In this document: positions 1 through 5,945 of the stretch, piece after piece | How the letters are laid out: the number at the start of each line of letters is the position of its first letter | Position numbering within the stretch: position 1 is the stretch's first letter | NCBI GenBank assembly: GCA_012961655.1 | Contig: DTYX01000720.1 | Coordinates: 1-6,557, forward strand | Direction of reading: 5' to 3' | Source: Candidatus Poribacteria bacterium | GTDB lineage: Bacteria; Poribacteria; WGA-4E; DTYX01 | DNA length: 6,557 bases | Made by a program: the position numbers and the translations under genes | Notes under the pieces: model-generated | Database searches by the model: none | Told to the model about the DNA's origin: nothing | The model's input: the letters and a program-made list of their open reading frames with translations, nothing else

Positions 1-96
1 CTTTGCGTTAAGTTCCTTTTTTGGGTCCATCAACAAGTTTGTAACACCACCCGCTGGTCGATAGGTGATTGAGAATTGCAATTTCATTAAGAGCAT
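1..96 (-). CDS. Possible start of an unrecognised gene running off the left edge
   Basis: On the minus strand, a frame with no stop runs from the TGA at 172-174 to the window edge, 57 codons. In-frame ATG codons are at 94-96, 85-87 and 28-30; GTG codons lie at 166-168 and 151-153. From 94-96 the product would begin MLLMKLQFSITYRPAGG and pass through NLLMDPKKELNAK at the edge. None of the ATGs has a clear Shine-Dalgarno sequence. The frame begins inside the end of recJ in a different phase. An open run of this length could arise by chance, and I recognise no family. It may be a gene start, a gene fragment or part of a dispersed repeat. The opposite strand in this stretch has shorter open runs and nothing recognisable. 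Confidence 0.2.
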   Translation of the reverse strand, partial: MLLMKLQFSITYRPAGGVTNLLMDPKKELNAK

Positions 97-111
97 TACT
101 TGTCTAACTAC

Positions 112-157
112 GAGCGGTTGTGTGTCGAATATATTTAATCTATACTCACACACGCTC
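112..157 (-). other. Imperfect hairpin directly after recJ
   Basis: On the plus strand GAGCG (112-116) plus TGTGTG (119-124) pairs with CACACA (147-152) plus CGCTC (153-157). This gives an 11-bp stem with a 2-base bulge (117-118) and an AT-rich 22-base loop. The structure abuts the recJ stop codon at 158-160. In the direction of recJ transcription it is not followed by a run of T, so it is not a standard intrinsic terminator. It could protect the 3' end of the message, be a degenerate terminator, or be part of a repeat. The pairing is visible in the sequence; the role is inference. Confidence 0.4.
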
Positions 158-2821
158 TTAAAGCTCACGTTTCAATTTCATGAATAACTCCTCTGGCGTC
201 TTTTTCAAAAGGAAATCTGAAAAAGATAAAGCGGTCTGTTTCAATTGTTCGCCTTTCAAAAAGAATTCAGATTCATTCAAACTTCGCTTTTGTTGAGGCT
301 TAGACAAAAAATGAATCGTGGCGAAGTCTAATGCGTTTGGTAGTTCTACCAACTGAAGTTCCTCAAAGACTTTAATAGCGCTTCTTACTGTCTGTTCTTT
401 AACCGATAAAAGTTCTGCTTGTTTTATCAGTTCATCCCATTCGATGAGCGTTCCTTCGCTTCGCTCAAGAGCTTGCCCTGAGCTTGTCGAAGGGACAGGC
501 CCGTTTTTTTGCGCTATGTTTTTAATCAATTTATACAATTTTCCCAGCGTCTCTCGACCGGGATATTCCCACTCCAGCATATCTCGCATAACTTCAGTAT
601 CCCTCGTCCCAAATATGAGATGAACATAAGTGGTTTCTTCAGTTTCAAACAGTAATTTACAACAATCGAAAAAGATATCCCAGGTCGGCACAGGATGGCA
701 GAAGACAAAATGTTTGACGTAGGACAAATGTTCAAAGATGACGCTCGAAGCAATAGTGGGAAGTTGACCGCACTCAAACCGTTGTAAAAGTTCTTGCCTC
801 TGGTCATGATTTAGCTCAGTACTACATAATCCTAAGTCATTAATAATTGGTACTCGACACTCGTCACTCGACAAAGGAGCTCCTGCCCCCTTGCCTATTT
901 CAGCCAATTGCTGTAAAGCAGTGTCACTGCGCACATACAGAAACGTCCGTTCTCGACGTCCCAAAAGTTTGCGTAAATACTCCAATTTGTCGCAGTTTCT
1001 GCGGTCGAATATTTTGACAGGGCTCGGAACATCCAACGGTGGATAGATGTCTTGGGTCTTGCTCCTTGGACTGTTGATATGAATATCGTCAAGAGTAAGC
1101 TGAATGCGGCGGGTGTTCTTCCATTCATTAATTTCGGGATGAAAAGCCAGGTCAACCGTGATGTTTTTATTTTTTAGCGCGATGAGAAGCGGCGCCATCC
1201 GCCAACCGATGGTTTCTAAATTTTGCCGTCCATCAGAAATCATAAATTTCAGATGTTCATTATTTCTTCCCATAAGATATGGCGCGCCATTTATAGACGC
1301 CTCCGAAATTGCCATAACTGGACGTGGATTCCCACATCCACAAGGTTCTAATAGTTGAAGTTCCTCAATAGCTTGCATCGTCAATTGGGATGCGCTTACT
1401 TCCAGGTCGATTTTGACTTTGGGCGTGAGGTCATCTTCTGAAAGCTGCGAAGATACAACCTGGGAAAACTTACCGCGCAGTTTGGAAATTTTATCTTTCT
1501 CAATGCTCAACCCCGCCGCCGCCTTGTGCCCTCCAAAGCCGAGCATCAATTCCTTACATCTATTCAAACCTTCAAACAGATTAAATTCTGGAATACTCCG
1601 TCCCGAACCGTGTCCTTCGTTTCCCTCTAAGGCAATCAAAAGTGTAGGACGATAATACGCGTCGACTAAGCGGCTGGCGACAATGCCTATCACACCCCGA
1701 TGCCATTCTTTATCTGCCAAAACCAGCGCTTTTTCTTTATCCAAATCGACATAGGTTTTTATTTTTTCTTTGGCATGTTCGAGGATTTGACGTTCGATTT
1801 CTTGGCGTTCGCGGTTTTCGGCATCTAGCTCTCTGGCGATATTCAACGCGTGTTCATAAGATTCCGTCGTCAGTAACTCAACTACTTTCTGGGCGGTATC
1901 TAATCGTCCCGCCGCGTTGAGTCGCGGTCCGAGGATAAAACCGAGAATATAACTGGTAATTTTCTTATCAGGTCCATACCCAACAACATCGCATAACGCC
2001 CGAATTCCAATCCGCTCGCGCTTATTCAACTCTTCCAGACCGAATTTTGATAAAATGCGATTCTCATCTGTCAGAGAAGCTACGTCCACAACAGTGCCCA
2101 ACGCTACCAGGTCTAACTGCGTTTTGAGAAACGGTGAAAAACCTTCGCCTTCTAACTCCAAAAGAGCGTGAGCCAATTTGAAAGCCACTCCCACTCCCGC
2201 TAAGCCATCAAATGGATATCTTCCCCCCCCTTTCAAAAGAGGGGTTGAGGGGATTTTGGGATTTAGCACAGCATAAGCCGCGGGGATATTTTCATCCTTG
2301 GGTTCATGATGGTCAGTGATGATGACATCGATGCCAAGTTTCTTGGCATGTTCAATTTCTGCAACCGAACTCACTCCGCAATCCACGCTAATCATCAGAT
2401 TGCATCCTCTCGCGCTTAGCTTCGTGATAGCGTCGGTGTTCAGCCCATACCCTTCATCGAAGCGATTTGGGATATAGTAATTCACATCAACCCCAAGATG
2501 TTTGAAAACTCCTAATAGCAATGCAGTTGCAGTCGTGCCATCCACATCGTAATCGCCATAAATCCAGATTCGCTCGCCATCTTCAATCGCCTTTTTGATA
2601 CGCTTGACAGCCCGCTCCATGTCGTGCATCAAAAAAGGCGAATACATCATATCGAGGTTAGGATACAAAAATTTTTCCGCCTCCCCTTCATCCTCAATCC
2701 CGCGAATCGTCAACAATTGCGAAATGAGAGACGAAACGCCCAGCTTGGCGGCAATCTTAGCGCTGATTCTGATATTTGGTCTCTGTACGTTCCATATTTT
2801 TTTCTGATATCCCTGCATCAT
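158..2821 (-). CDS. recJ: Single-stranded-DNA-specific exonuclease RecJ, long form
   Basis: RecJ degrades single-stranded DNA 5' to 3' in the cytoplasm, serving RecF-pathway recombination, mismatch repair and base-excision repair. From the ATG at 2819-2821 the protein has 887 residues. The DHH phosphoesterase core shows motif I YGDYDVDG (88-95), motif II SVDCG (145-149), motif III TDHHEP (169-174) and motif IV LGTVVD (241-246). GPRLNAAGRL (298-307) and the DHHA1 blocks HRGVIG (374-379), GSGR (405-408) and FGGHKAAAG (429-437) follow. An OB-fold-like region covers about 465-580, including LEPCGCGNPRP. The remaining 300 residues match the C-terminal extension of Firmicutes-type RecJ; E. coli RecJ has about 577 residues. 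All core catalytic residues are present, so it should be active. The frame can extend upstream to a TTG at 2941, but that part overlaps the 71-aa gene, whereas AAGGAT lies 7 bases before this ATG. A second ATG follows immediately at 2816-2818. Three repeat-like segments are embedded in frame (about residues 190-201, 650-656 and 775-791). Confidence 0.96.
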   Translation of the reverse strand: MMQGYQKKIWNVQRPNIRISAKIAAKLGVSSLISQLLTIRGIEDEGEAEKFLYPNLDMMYSPFLMHDMERAVKRIKKAIEDGERIWIYGDYDVDGTTATALLLGVFKHLGVDVNYYIPNRFDEGYGLNTDAITKLSARGCNLMISVDCGVSSVAEIEHAKKLGIDVIITDHHEPKDENIPAAYAVLNPKIPSTPLLKGGGRYPFDGLAGVGVAFKLAHALLELEGEGFSPFLKTQLDLVALGTVVDVASLTDENRILSKFGLEELNKRERIGIRALCDVVGYGPDKKITSYILGFILGPRLNAAGRLDTAQKVVELLTTESYEHALNIARELDAENRERQEIERQILEHAKEKIKTYVDLDKEKALVLADKEWHRGVIGIVASRLVDAYYRPTLLIALEGNEGHGSGRSIPEFNLFEGLNRCKELMLGFGGHKAAAGLSIEKDKISKLRGKFSQVVSSQLSEDDLTPKVKIDLEVSASQLTMQAIEELQLLEPCGCGNPRPVMAISEASINGAPYLMGRNNEHLKFMISDGRQNLETIGWRMAPLLIALKNKNITVDLAFHPEINEWKNTRRIQLTLDDIHINSPRSKTQDIYPPLDVPSPVKIFDRRNCDKLEYLRKLLGRRERTFLYVRSDTALQQLAEIGKGAGAPLSSDECRVPIINDLGLCSTELNHDQRQELLQRFECGQLPTIASSVIFEHLSYVKHFVFCHPVPTWDIFFDCCKLLFETEETTYVHLIFGTRDTEVMRDMLEWEYPGRETLGKLYKLIKNIAQKNGPVPSTSSGQALERSEGTLIEWDELIKQAELLSVKEQTVRSAIKVFEELQLVELPNALDFATIHFLSKPQQKRSLNESEFFLKGEQLKQTALSFSDFLLKKTPEELFMKLKREL
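449..497 (-). repeat. Dispersed palindromic repeat inside recJ, encoding PSTSSGQALERSEG
   Basis: Read on the minus strand, the segment contains CCCTTCGACAAGCTCAGGG, with CCCT/AGGG ends, followed by GAGCGAAGCGAAGGAACGCTC, which has GAGCG/CGCTC ends. It is translated within RecJ as VPSTSSGQALERSEGT (about residues 776-791), between the helix LGKLYKLIKNIAQ and the segment LIEWDELIKQAELL. From memory, this DNA and its translation recur widely as a dispersed repeat in many bacterial genomes and metagenome assemblies. No copy count is possible here because only one copy lies in the window. Confidence 0.75.
852..872. repeat. Three tandem heptamers inside recJ
   Basis: On the plus strand the units are ACTCGAC (852-858), ACTCGTC (859-865) and ACTCGAC (866-872): three copies with one base changed in the middle copy. 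The unit is not a multiple of three, but three copies make 21 bases and keep the recJ frame. They encode the SSDECR stretch at about residues 651-656. This lies in a run, GAGAPLSSDECRVPIIND, that does not look like RecJ and sits between two plausible domain segments (YVRSDTALQQLAEI and HDQRQELLQRF). The inserted block may be longer than the heptamers, perhaps 814-889. Confidence 0.7.
2221..2260. repeat. C-rich/G-rich palindromic repeat inside recJ, encoding PSTPLLKGGG
   Basis: The plus strand has a run of eight C (2223-2230), then TTTCAAAAGA, then GGGGTTGAGGGGATTTTGGG. The C run and the first GGGG form an imperfect inverted repeat around the TTTCAAAAG centre. It is translated in RecJ as IPSTPLLKGGGR (residues 190-201), between LNPK and YPFDGLAGVGVAF. 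Ordinary RecJ proteins have only about five residues joining these blocks, so about seven residues are extra. DNA of this form, translating to PPLLKGG-like peptides, is a dispersed repeat I recall from many bacterial genomes. The 8-base C run is also a likely slippage or sequencing-error site, but the frame is intact as read. Confidence 0.75.
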
Positions 2822-2825
2822 TGTT

Positions 2826-3041
2826 TTAATCCTTAATTGCCTCCGTAAAGCTCGTTGTCGACATTCTTGGCAAGTGTTCCGTGAGATACTCCCCCGATGT
2901 ACTCCAATAGTAGCATTCCAGCGCACGGACCGCCGCCTCAAAGTTCCCTTTGCCGCGTATGGCGTCGTTCCGCTCTGGCATAGCGTCTAAGCTCACACGT
3001 ACTTCATCTGCATCAGTACCTTTAAATTTATCAAAGCTCAT
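2826..3041 (-). CDS. Unrecognised 71-aa protein, translationally coupled to recJ
   Basis: The 71-residue product begins MSFDKFKGTDADEV and ends STTSFTEAIKD. I do not recognise a family. It is mixed polar and charged, with no signal peptide or membrane segment; residues 34-58 hold an aromatic patch (ECYYW) and its only cysteine (43). The start is chosen at 3039-3041 because a perfect AGGAGGT lies 7 bases upstream. The same frame could extend to 3089 through an ATG and a GTG, but that extension would contain the ribosome binding site. Its TAA stop (2826-2828) lies 4 bases before the recJ ATG, and its last codons form the recJ ribosome binding site, which suggests coupled translation. The 79 bases between it and the upstream glycosyltransferase hold the ribosome binding site but no terminator hairpin or good promoter. 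The excellent start site supports a real gene; the lack of a known family limits certainty. Confidence 0.6.
   Translation of the reverse strand: MSFDKFKGTDADEVRVSLDAMPERNDAIRGKGNFEAAVRALECYYWSTSGEYLTEHLPRMSTTSFTEAIKD
2829..2834 (-). promoter_or_regulatory. Ribosome binding site of recJ
   Basis: AAGGAT on the minus strand lies 7 bases before the ATG at 2821 and inside the last codons of the 71-aa gene. A second candidate, GGAGG at 2840-2844, is 18 bases away, which is too far for direct use. This site decides the recJ start against the longer TTG-initiated frame. Confidence 0.65.
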
Positions 3042-3048
3042 TCCATTT

Positions 3049-3055
3049 ACCTCCT
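3049..3055 (-). promoter_or_regulatory. Strong Shine-Dalgarno of the 71-aa gene
   Basis: AGGAGGT on the minus strand lies 7 bases before the ATG at 3041. It is a full match to the consensus and the strongest ribosome binding site in the window. It fixes the start of the small gene and argues that the gene is translated. Confidence 0.75.
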
Positions 3056-3120
3056 CATCCTTTCCTTCCTTCCATCCATTGGACATCACTAAAAAGGTTT
3101 ATAAGATTTCAGGGAGGTTA

Positions 3121-4347
3121 TTACTTCAAACGTCCCTTCCCGAAATATTGACCCATCTTATAGCCGAGCATAGCAAACACCAATAGCGCAGTGGAAATCG
3201 CCGATTGTTTGAGTAAACGATGCTCATGGATAACTTCGCGATAGACTTCCACCGTCCGCTTCGCAATTGATTGGATGTCAACAATGACTTTTGCTCTGTC
3301 TTTCGCCTTCTTTGCCAAATCCAAATAATATGCTCTATTCTTGAGAACTGTTATGATGTCTTCAGCCAAGATAGGCGATTCCCTCCCGCCCATTCCGGCG
3401 AAATTCGTCTTCTCCAAAGTTCCCACTTTTTCAGGGGTCATCGGACCGCCGAATACGCCATTCTGCAGGGAAATAGTCGCTTGTTCACACGCCAAACTTT
3501 CAAGCACAACCTGTCCCAAACCCAGTACAACGTCTCCCCGTCTTATGATATTCGGAATATCATAGCGAACGCCGGCTAAGGAGATTAAATCGATTCCCAA
3601 TTTCCGATTGATTACCTCCGCTTGATTCTTCGTCTCATCGAAAGCATCTCCGCCGCCTACAATAAGCAACCGAGCCGATGGAATTTCTTTATAGACTAAC
3701 GGCATCGCGCTTAGGACTTGCGCAATCTGTTTGGATTTATCGTAACATCCCGCTTTCTCTTTGGAAAGACGGGAGATGTAGATAATCTTATCGGTATTTC
3801 GTTCAAACGCTAAAACGGATTCATTACCTTTTGGTTTATCCGATATTGGCGAGTCGTATTTTTCAAAATCAATTCCGTTTGGAATAACCACAATCTGTTC
3901 AATTTTCAGATGGCCACCCTGAAGAAGCTTATGTTTATAATATTCCGATACCGTGATGATTTTCGGCACAAGCGCGCTTACGGTTCTGTCATTGTATGTC
4001 TGCGGCGAAAATCCGTGATACGTAACGACGCACGGAATGCCGAATAATTTCGCGACCGGCAGGCATGCTGTCATCGCGTTGCCCGATTGCGCGTGGATGA
4101 TGTCTGGCTTCAGCCGCATGACCGCGATGAGAATCTGTACAATTAAACCCAGTAGATTGATTGACGTGCAAAAATGTAAACGGTAAAACTCGGCTCCAGA
4201 AGTTCGCAATTCGTTTATCAATGGTCCTGAACCTGCGGCGACTATCACTTCATGTCCCTCGGCAATTAGCCCTTTTGACAAATTGATAATATGGGATTGT
4301 CCGCCGCCTGCGGTAAATTTTTTAGTCAAAACAAGTAGAATTTTCAT
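3121..4347 (-). CDS. Glycosyltransferase family 4 (GT-B fold), with C-terminal hydrophobic anchor
   Basis: This retaining glycosyltransferase would transfer a sugar from a nucleotide-sugar donor to a lipid-linked or polysaccharide acceptor on the cytoplasmic side of the membrane. The 408 residues show the GT-B pattern: an N-terminal Rossmann domain with the glycine loop GGGQ (14-17), PDIIHAQSG (81-89), TYHG (109-112) and VSEYYKHKL (133-141), then IPNGID (155-160). The donor-binding domain has YISRLSKEKA (190-199) and LLIVGGGD (227-234). The usual E-x7-E motif appears as GLGQVVLESLAC (276-287): the second Glu (283) is present but the first position is Leu, as I recall for a subgroup with G-x-G-[RQ]-x-x-LE-[AS]. 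NFAGMGGRES (315-324) also fits that subgroup. A hydrophobic segment at about 382-398 followed by basic residues could anchor it to the inner membrane. The start has only a weak ribosome binding site. Neighbouring genes suggest envelope polysaccharide assembly. The exact sugar and acceptor cannot be told. Confidence 0.88.
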   Translation of the reverse strand: MKILLVLTKKFTAGGGQSHIINLSKGLIAEGHEVIVAAGSGPLINELRTSGAEFYRLHFCTSINLLGLIVQILIAVMRLKPDIIHAQSGNAMTACLPVAKLFGIPCVVTYHGFSPQTYNDRTVSALVPKIITVSEYYKHKLLQGGHLKIEQIVVIPNGIDFEKYDSPISDKPKGNESVLAFERNTDKIIYISRLSKEKAGCYDKSKQIAQVLSAMPLVYKEIPSARLLIVGGGDAFDETKNQAEVINRKLGIDLISLAGVRYDIPNIIRRGDVVLGLGQVVLESLACEQATISLQNGVFGGPMTPEKVGTLEKTNFAGMGGRESPILAEDIITVLKNRAYYLDLAKKAKDRAKVIVDIQSIAKRTVEVYREVIHEHRLLKQSAISTALLVFAMLGYKMGQYFGKGRLK

Positions 4348-4397
4348 TGCAAAGCTGTCCCCGCTAAAAGGAAGGAAAGATTACTTTGCCATCGAGG

Positions 4398-5945
4398 TTA
4401 GTTGTATATGGTTATCTCTATATCCCCATATCTTTTACTTTCCATTTTTGTGAAATTTTCATCGAACAATCGCTTCACGAGATGCATGCTCTCCACCCAT
4501 GTCACCGACTCCTGATAGATGAAAAATATCTTACCGGATGAACTGCCAAGTTTTGATTTTGCCAAATCCACCATAGCCTCGGGTTTGCGAGGAAATTCCT
4601 CTCCCTGCGTATCTTGCGGCGGTTCACGTTTGCTGCTCCACGGATATCCCAATCCTTTGATGGGTATATGAAGGTAGTAATTGATGGGTATATCTATCCA
4701 CGAAGGGACAAATACCGCCAGGTCATCCGCATCCGCTTTCGATTCAATAAAACTGGCGATAGAGCGGTCGTAGGATTTTACCCATACGGAATAGTACCAA
4801 TACAGAGAGATGGATGAAACAGACAACATAAAAGCAAGCACAATCGACAAGATATATCGATTTTTAATTTTCGACGCTCCCAGTCCCACTATCAGAGGAA
4901 AAGCGGGCCAGGCGGAGATGGAATATCGGCCGGTGAGATAAATCGGTTTTTTTATCGAAACCAGCATCGGTATCGCGAGAGTCACAAAAAAGTAGCACAA
5001 CAGCAGAACTAACTCTGTGTTTTTGCATAAGTATGGAACAGGAATCCGCTTATACTTTTTCAGGGAAAATACACCGGCGAGGAAACAGCAGATAAAGACA
5101 GCAAAACCCGCCCACATTATCGGGTTATTGATAGCGGGTTTGAAAACCTCAAAGCCGAGACCGCTGTATGTTATAAAAGTTTCGTACATAAGGTAAGGTC
5201 GCATATATGGTATCCAGCCGACGATAGCCGAACTTCCGTAATGTCTCAGAATAAGTACTGGCAGCCATGGAAGGTATACGACCGCGATGATACCCTGTGC
5301 GATGAGGAATTTTTTCCATCCCGTATTTTGAGTTATCGCGCAGATGACAAAAAACACAACTCCAGAGATTGCGATGAAAATGCCGTAGTTATGGGTATAT
5401 ACTGTCAAGACGGCGCATAATGTATAGCCAATCCAGGATGCTCTGGTATCGGTGGTCAGGGCTTTATAGAGGAGATATGTGGAAAGCAAGCCCAAAAGAG
5501 CCAACATCGAATACATCCTCACCTCTTGGCTGTATCTTAGATGAAACTGCGCGACGGATGCGATGAATGCGCTTATTAGGCCCACTCTACGGTTGAATAG
5601 CGATGAACCGACGTAGTAGATAACCGGTATAAGCAAAATCCCGAAGATGGCGACGAACGCCCGCGTCGATAGCTCGCCTGAACCAAAGATCTTCATCCAT
5701 ATATGAAGCATAAAGTAGTGCAAAGGTGGGGAGACATCGTCCTTGAGTTCGGATATTATTTCTGGAAAGCTCTTTTCGGCTATCCTTATCCCGTTTGCTT
5801 CATCCAACCACAAAGATTGTCGAGTCAAGCCGTATATTCTCAAAATTGCGCCAAGGAAGAACATCACGCATAAAGCGAGCCAAAAAAGTTTATTCGAGCT
5901 AAATGGTCGGCCGAGCGGTATCGAGTTTCCCATAGCTGTTTTCAT
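4398..5945 (-). CDS. Polytopic GT-C glycosyltransferase, family 39-like (PMT_2 type)
   Basis: This integral membrane glycosyltransferase would use a polyprenyl-phosphate-linked sugar to glycosylate an acceptor on the outer face of the cytoplasmic membrane. The 515 residues have about ten or eleven hydrophobic segments (roughly 20-37, 95-115, 121-136, 143-161, 171-183, 186-203, 213-233, 277-294, 311-330, 346-357, 364-384). A soluble domain fills 390-515. The first external loop carries SLWLDEAN (44-51), whose Asp48-Glu49 is the expected catalytic pair. Family-typical blocks follow: DVSPPLHYFMLHIW (70-83), ELSTRAF (91-97), YSQEVRMYSML (138-148), THNYGIF (184-190) and GRYSISAWPAFPL (339-351). 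The ATG overlaps the stop of the upstream Uma2 gene as ATGA, and GGTGAG lies 6 bases before it, so the two are probably translated together. The donor and acceptor cannot be told from sequence. Mannosyltransferase or aminoarabinose-type labels would be over-specific. Confidence 0.88.
   Translation of the reverse strand: MKTAMGNSIPLGRPFSSNKLFWLALCVMFFLGAILRIYGLTRQSLWLDEANGIRIAEKSFPEIISELKDDVSPPLHYFMLHIWMKIFGSGELSTRAFVAIFGILLIPVIYYVGSSLFNRRVGLISAFIASVAQFHLRYSQEVRMYSMLALLGLLSTYLLYKALTTDTRASWIGYTLCAVLTVYTHNYGIFIAISGVVFFVICAITQNTGWKKFLIAQGIIAVVYLPWLPVLILRHYGSSAIVGWIPYMRPYLMYETFITYSGLGFEVFKPAINNPIMWAGFAVFICCFLAGVFSLKKYKRIPVPYLCKNTELVLLLCYFFVTLAIPMLVSIKKPIYLTGRYSISAWPAFPLIVGLGASKIKNRYILSIVLAFMLSVSSISLYWYYSVWVKSYDRSIASFIESKADADDLAVFVPSWIDIPINYYLHIPIKGLGYPWSSKREPPQDTQGEEFPRKPEAMVDLAKSKLGSSSGKIFFIYQESVTWVESMHLVKRLFDENFTKMESKRYGDIEITIYN

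Noticed and set aside
852..872. The heptamer array as a possible CRISPR or iteron array.
   Set aside because: There are no spacers, only three 7-base units, and the array lies inside a coding frame with no origin or cas gene nearby.
1413..1655. Plus-strand open frame opposite the DHHA1 region of recJ.
   Set aside because: It is a shadow of a strongly conserved gene, with no domain or ribosome binding site of its own.
3098..3129. Possible promoter before the 71-aa gene on the minus strand: TATAAA at 3098-3103 with TTGAAG at 3124-3129.
   Set aside because: The 20-base spacer is too long for a standard sigma-70 promoter and the region is AT-rich, so the match is weak.
3060..4379. A 12-bp inverted repeat, CTTTCCTTCCTT (3060-3071) and its complement (4368-4379), flanks the family 4 glycosyltransferase gene.
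   Set aside because: The repeat is low-complexity purine/pyrimidine sequence, does not extend further, and has no target duplication or transposase, so chance is the likeliest cause.
4349..4389. GCAAAG/CTTTGC inverted repeat before the family 4 glycosyltransferase.
   Set aside because: A 6-bp stem with a loop of about 29 bases is unlikely to be stable, and there is no T run.
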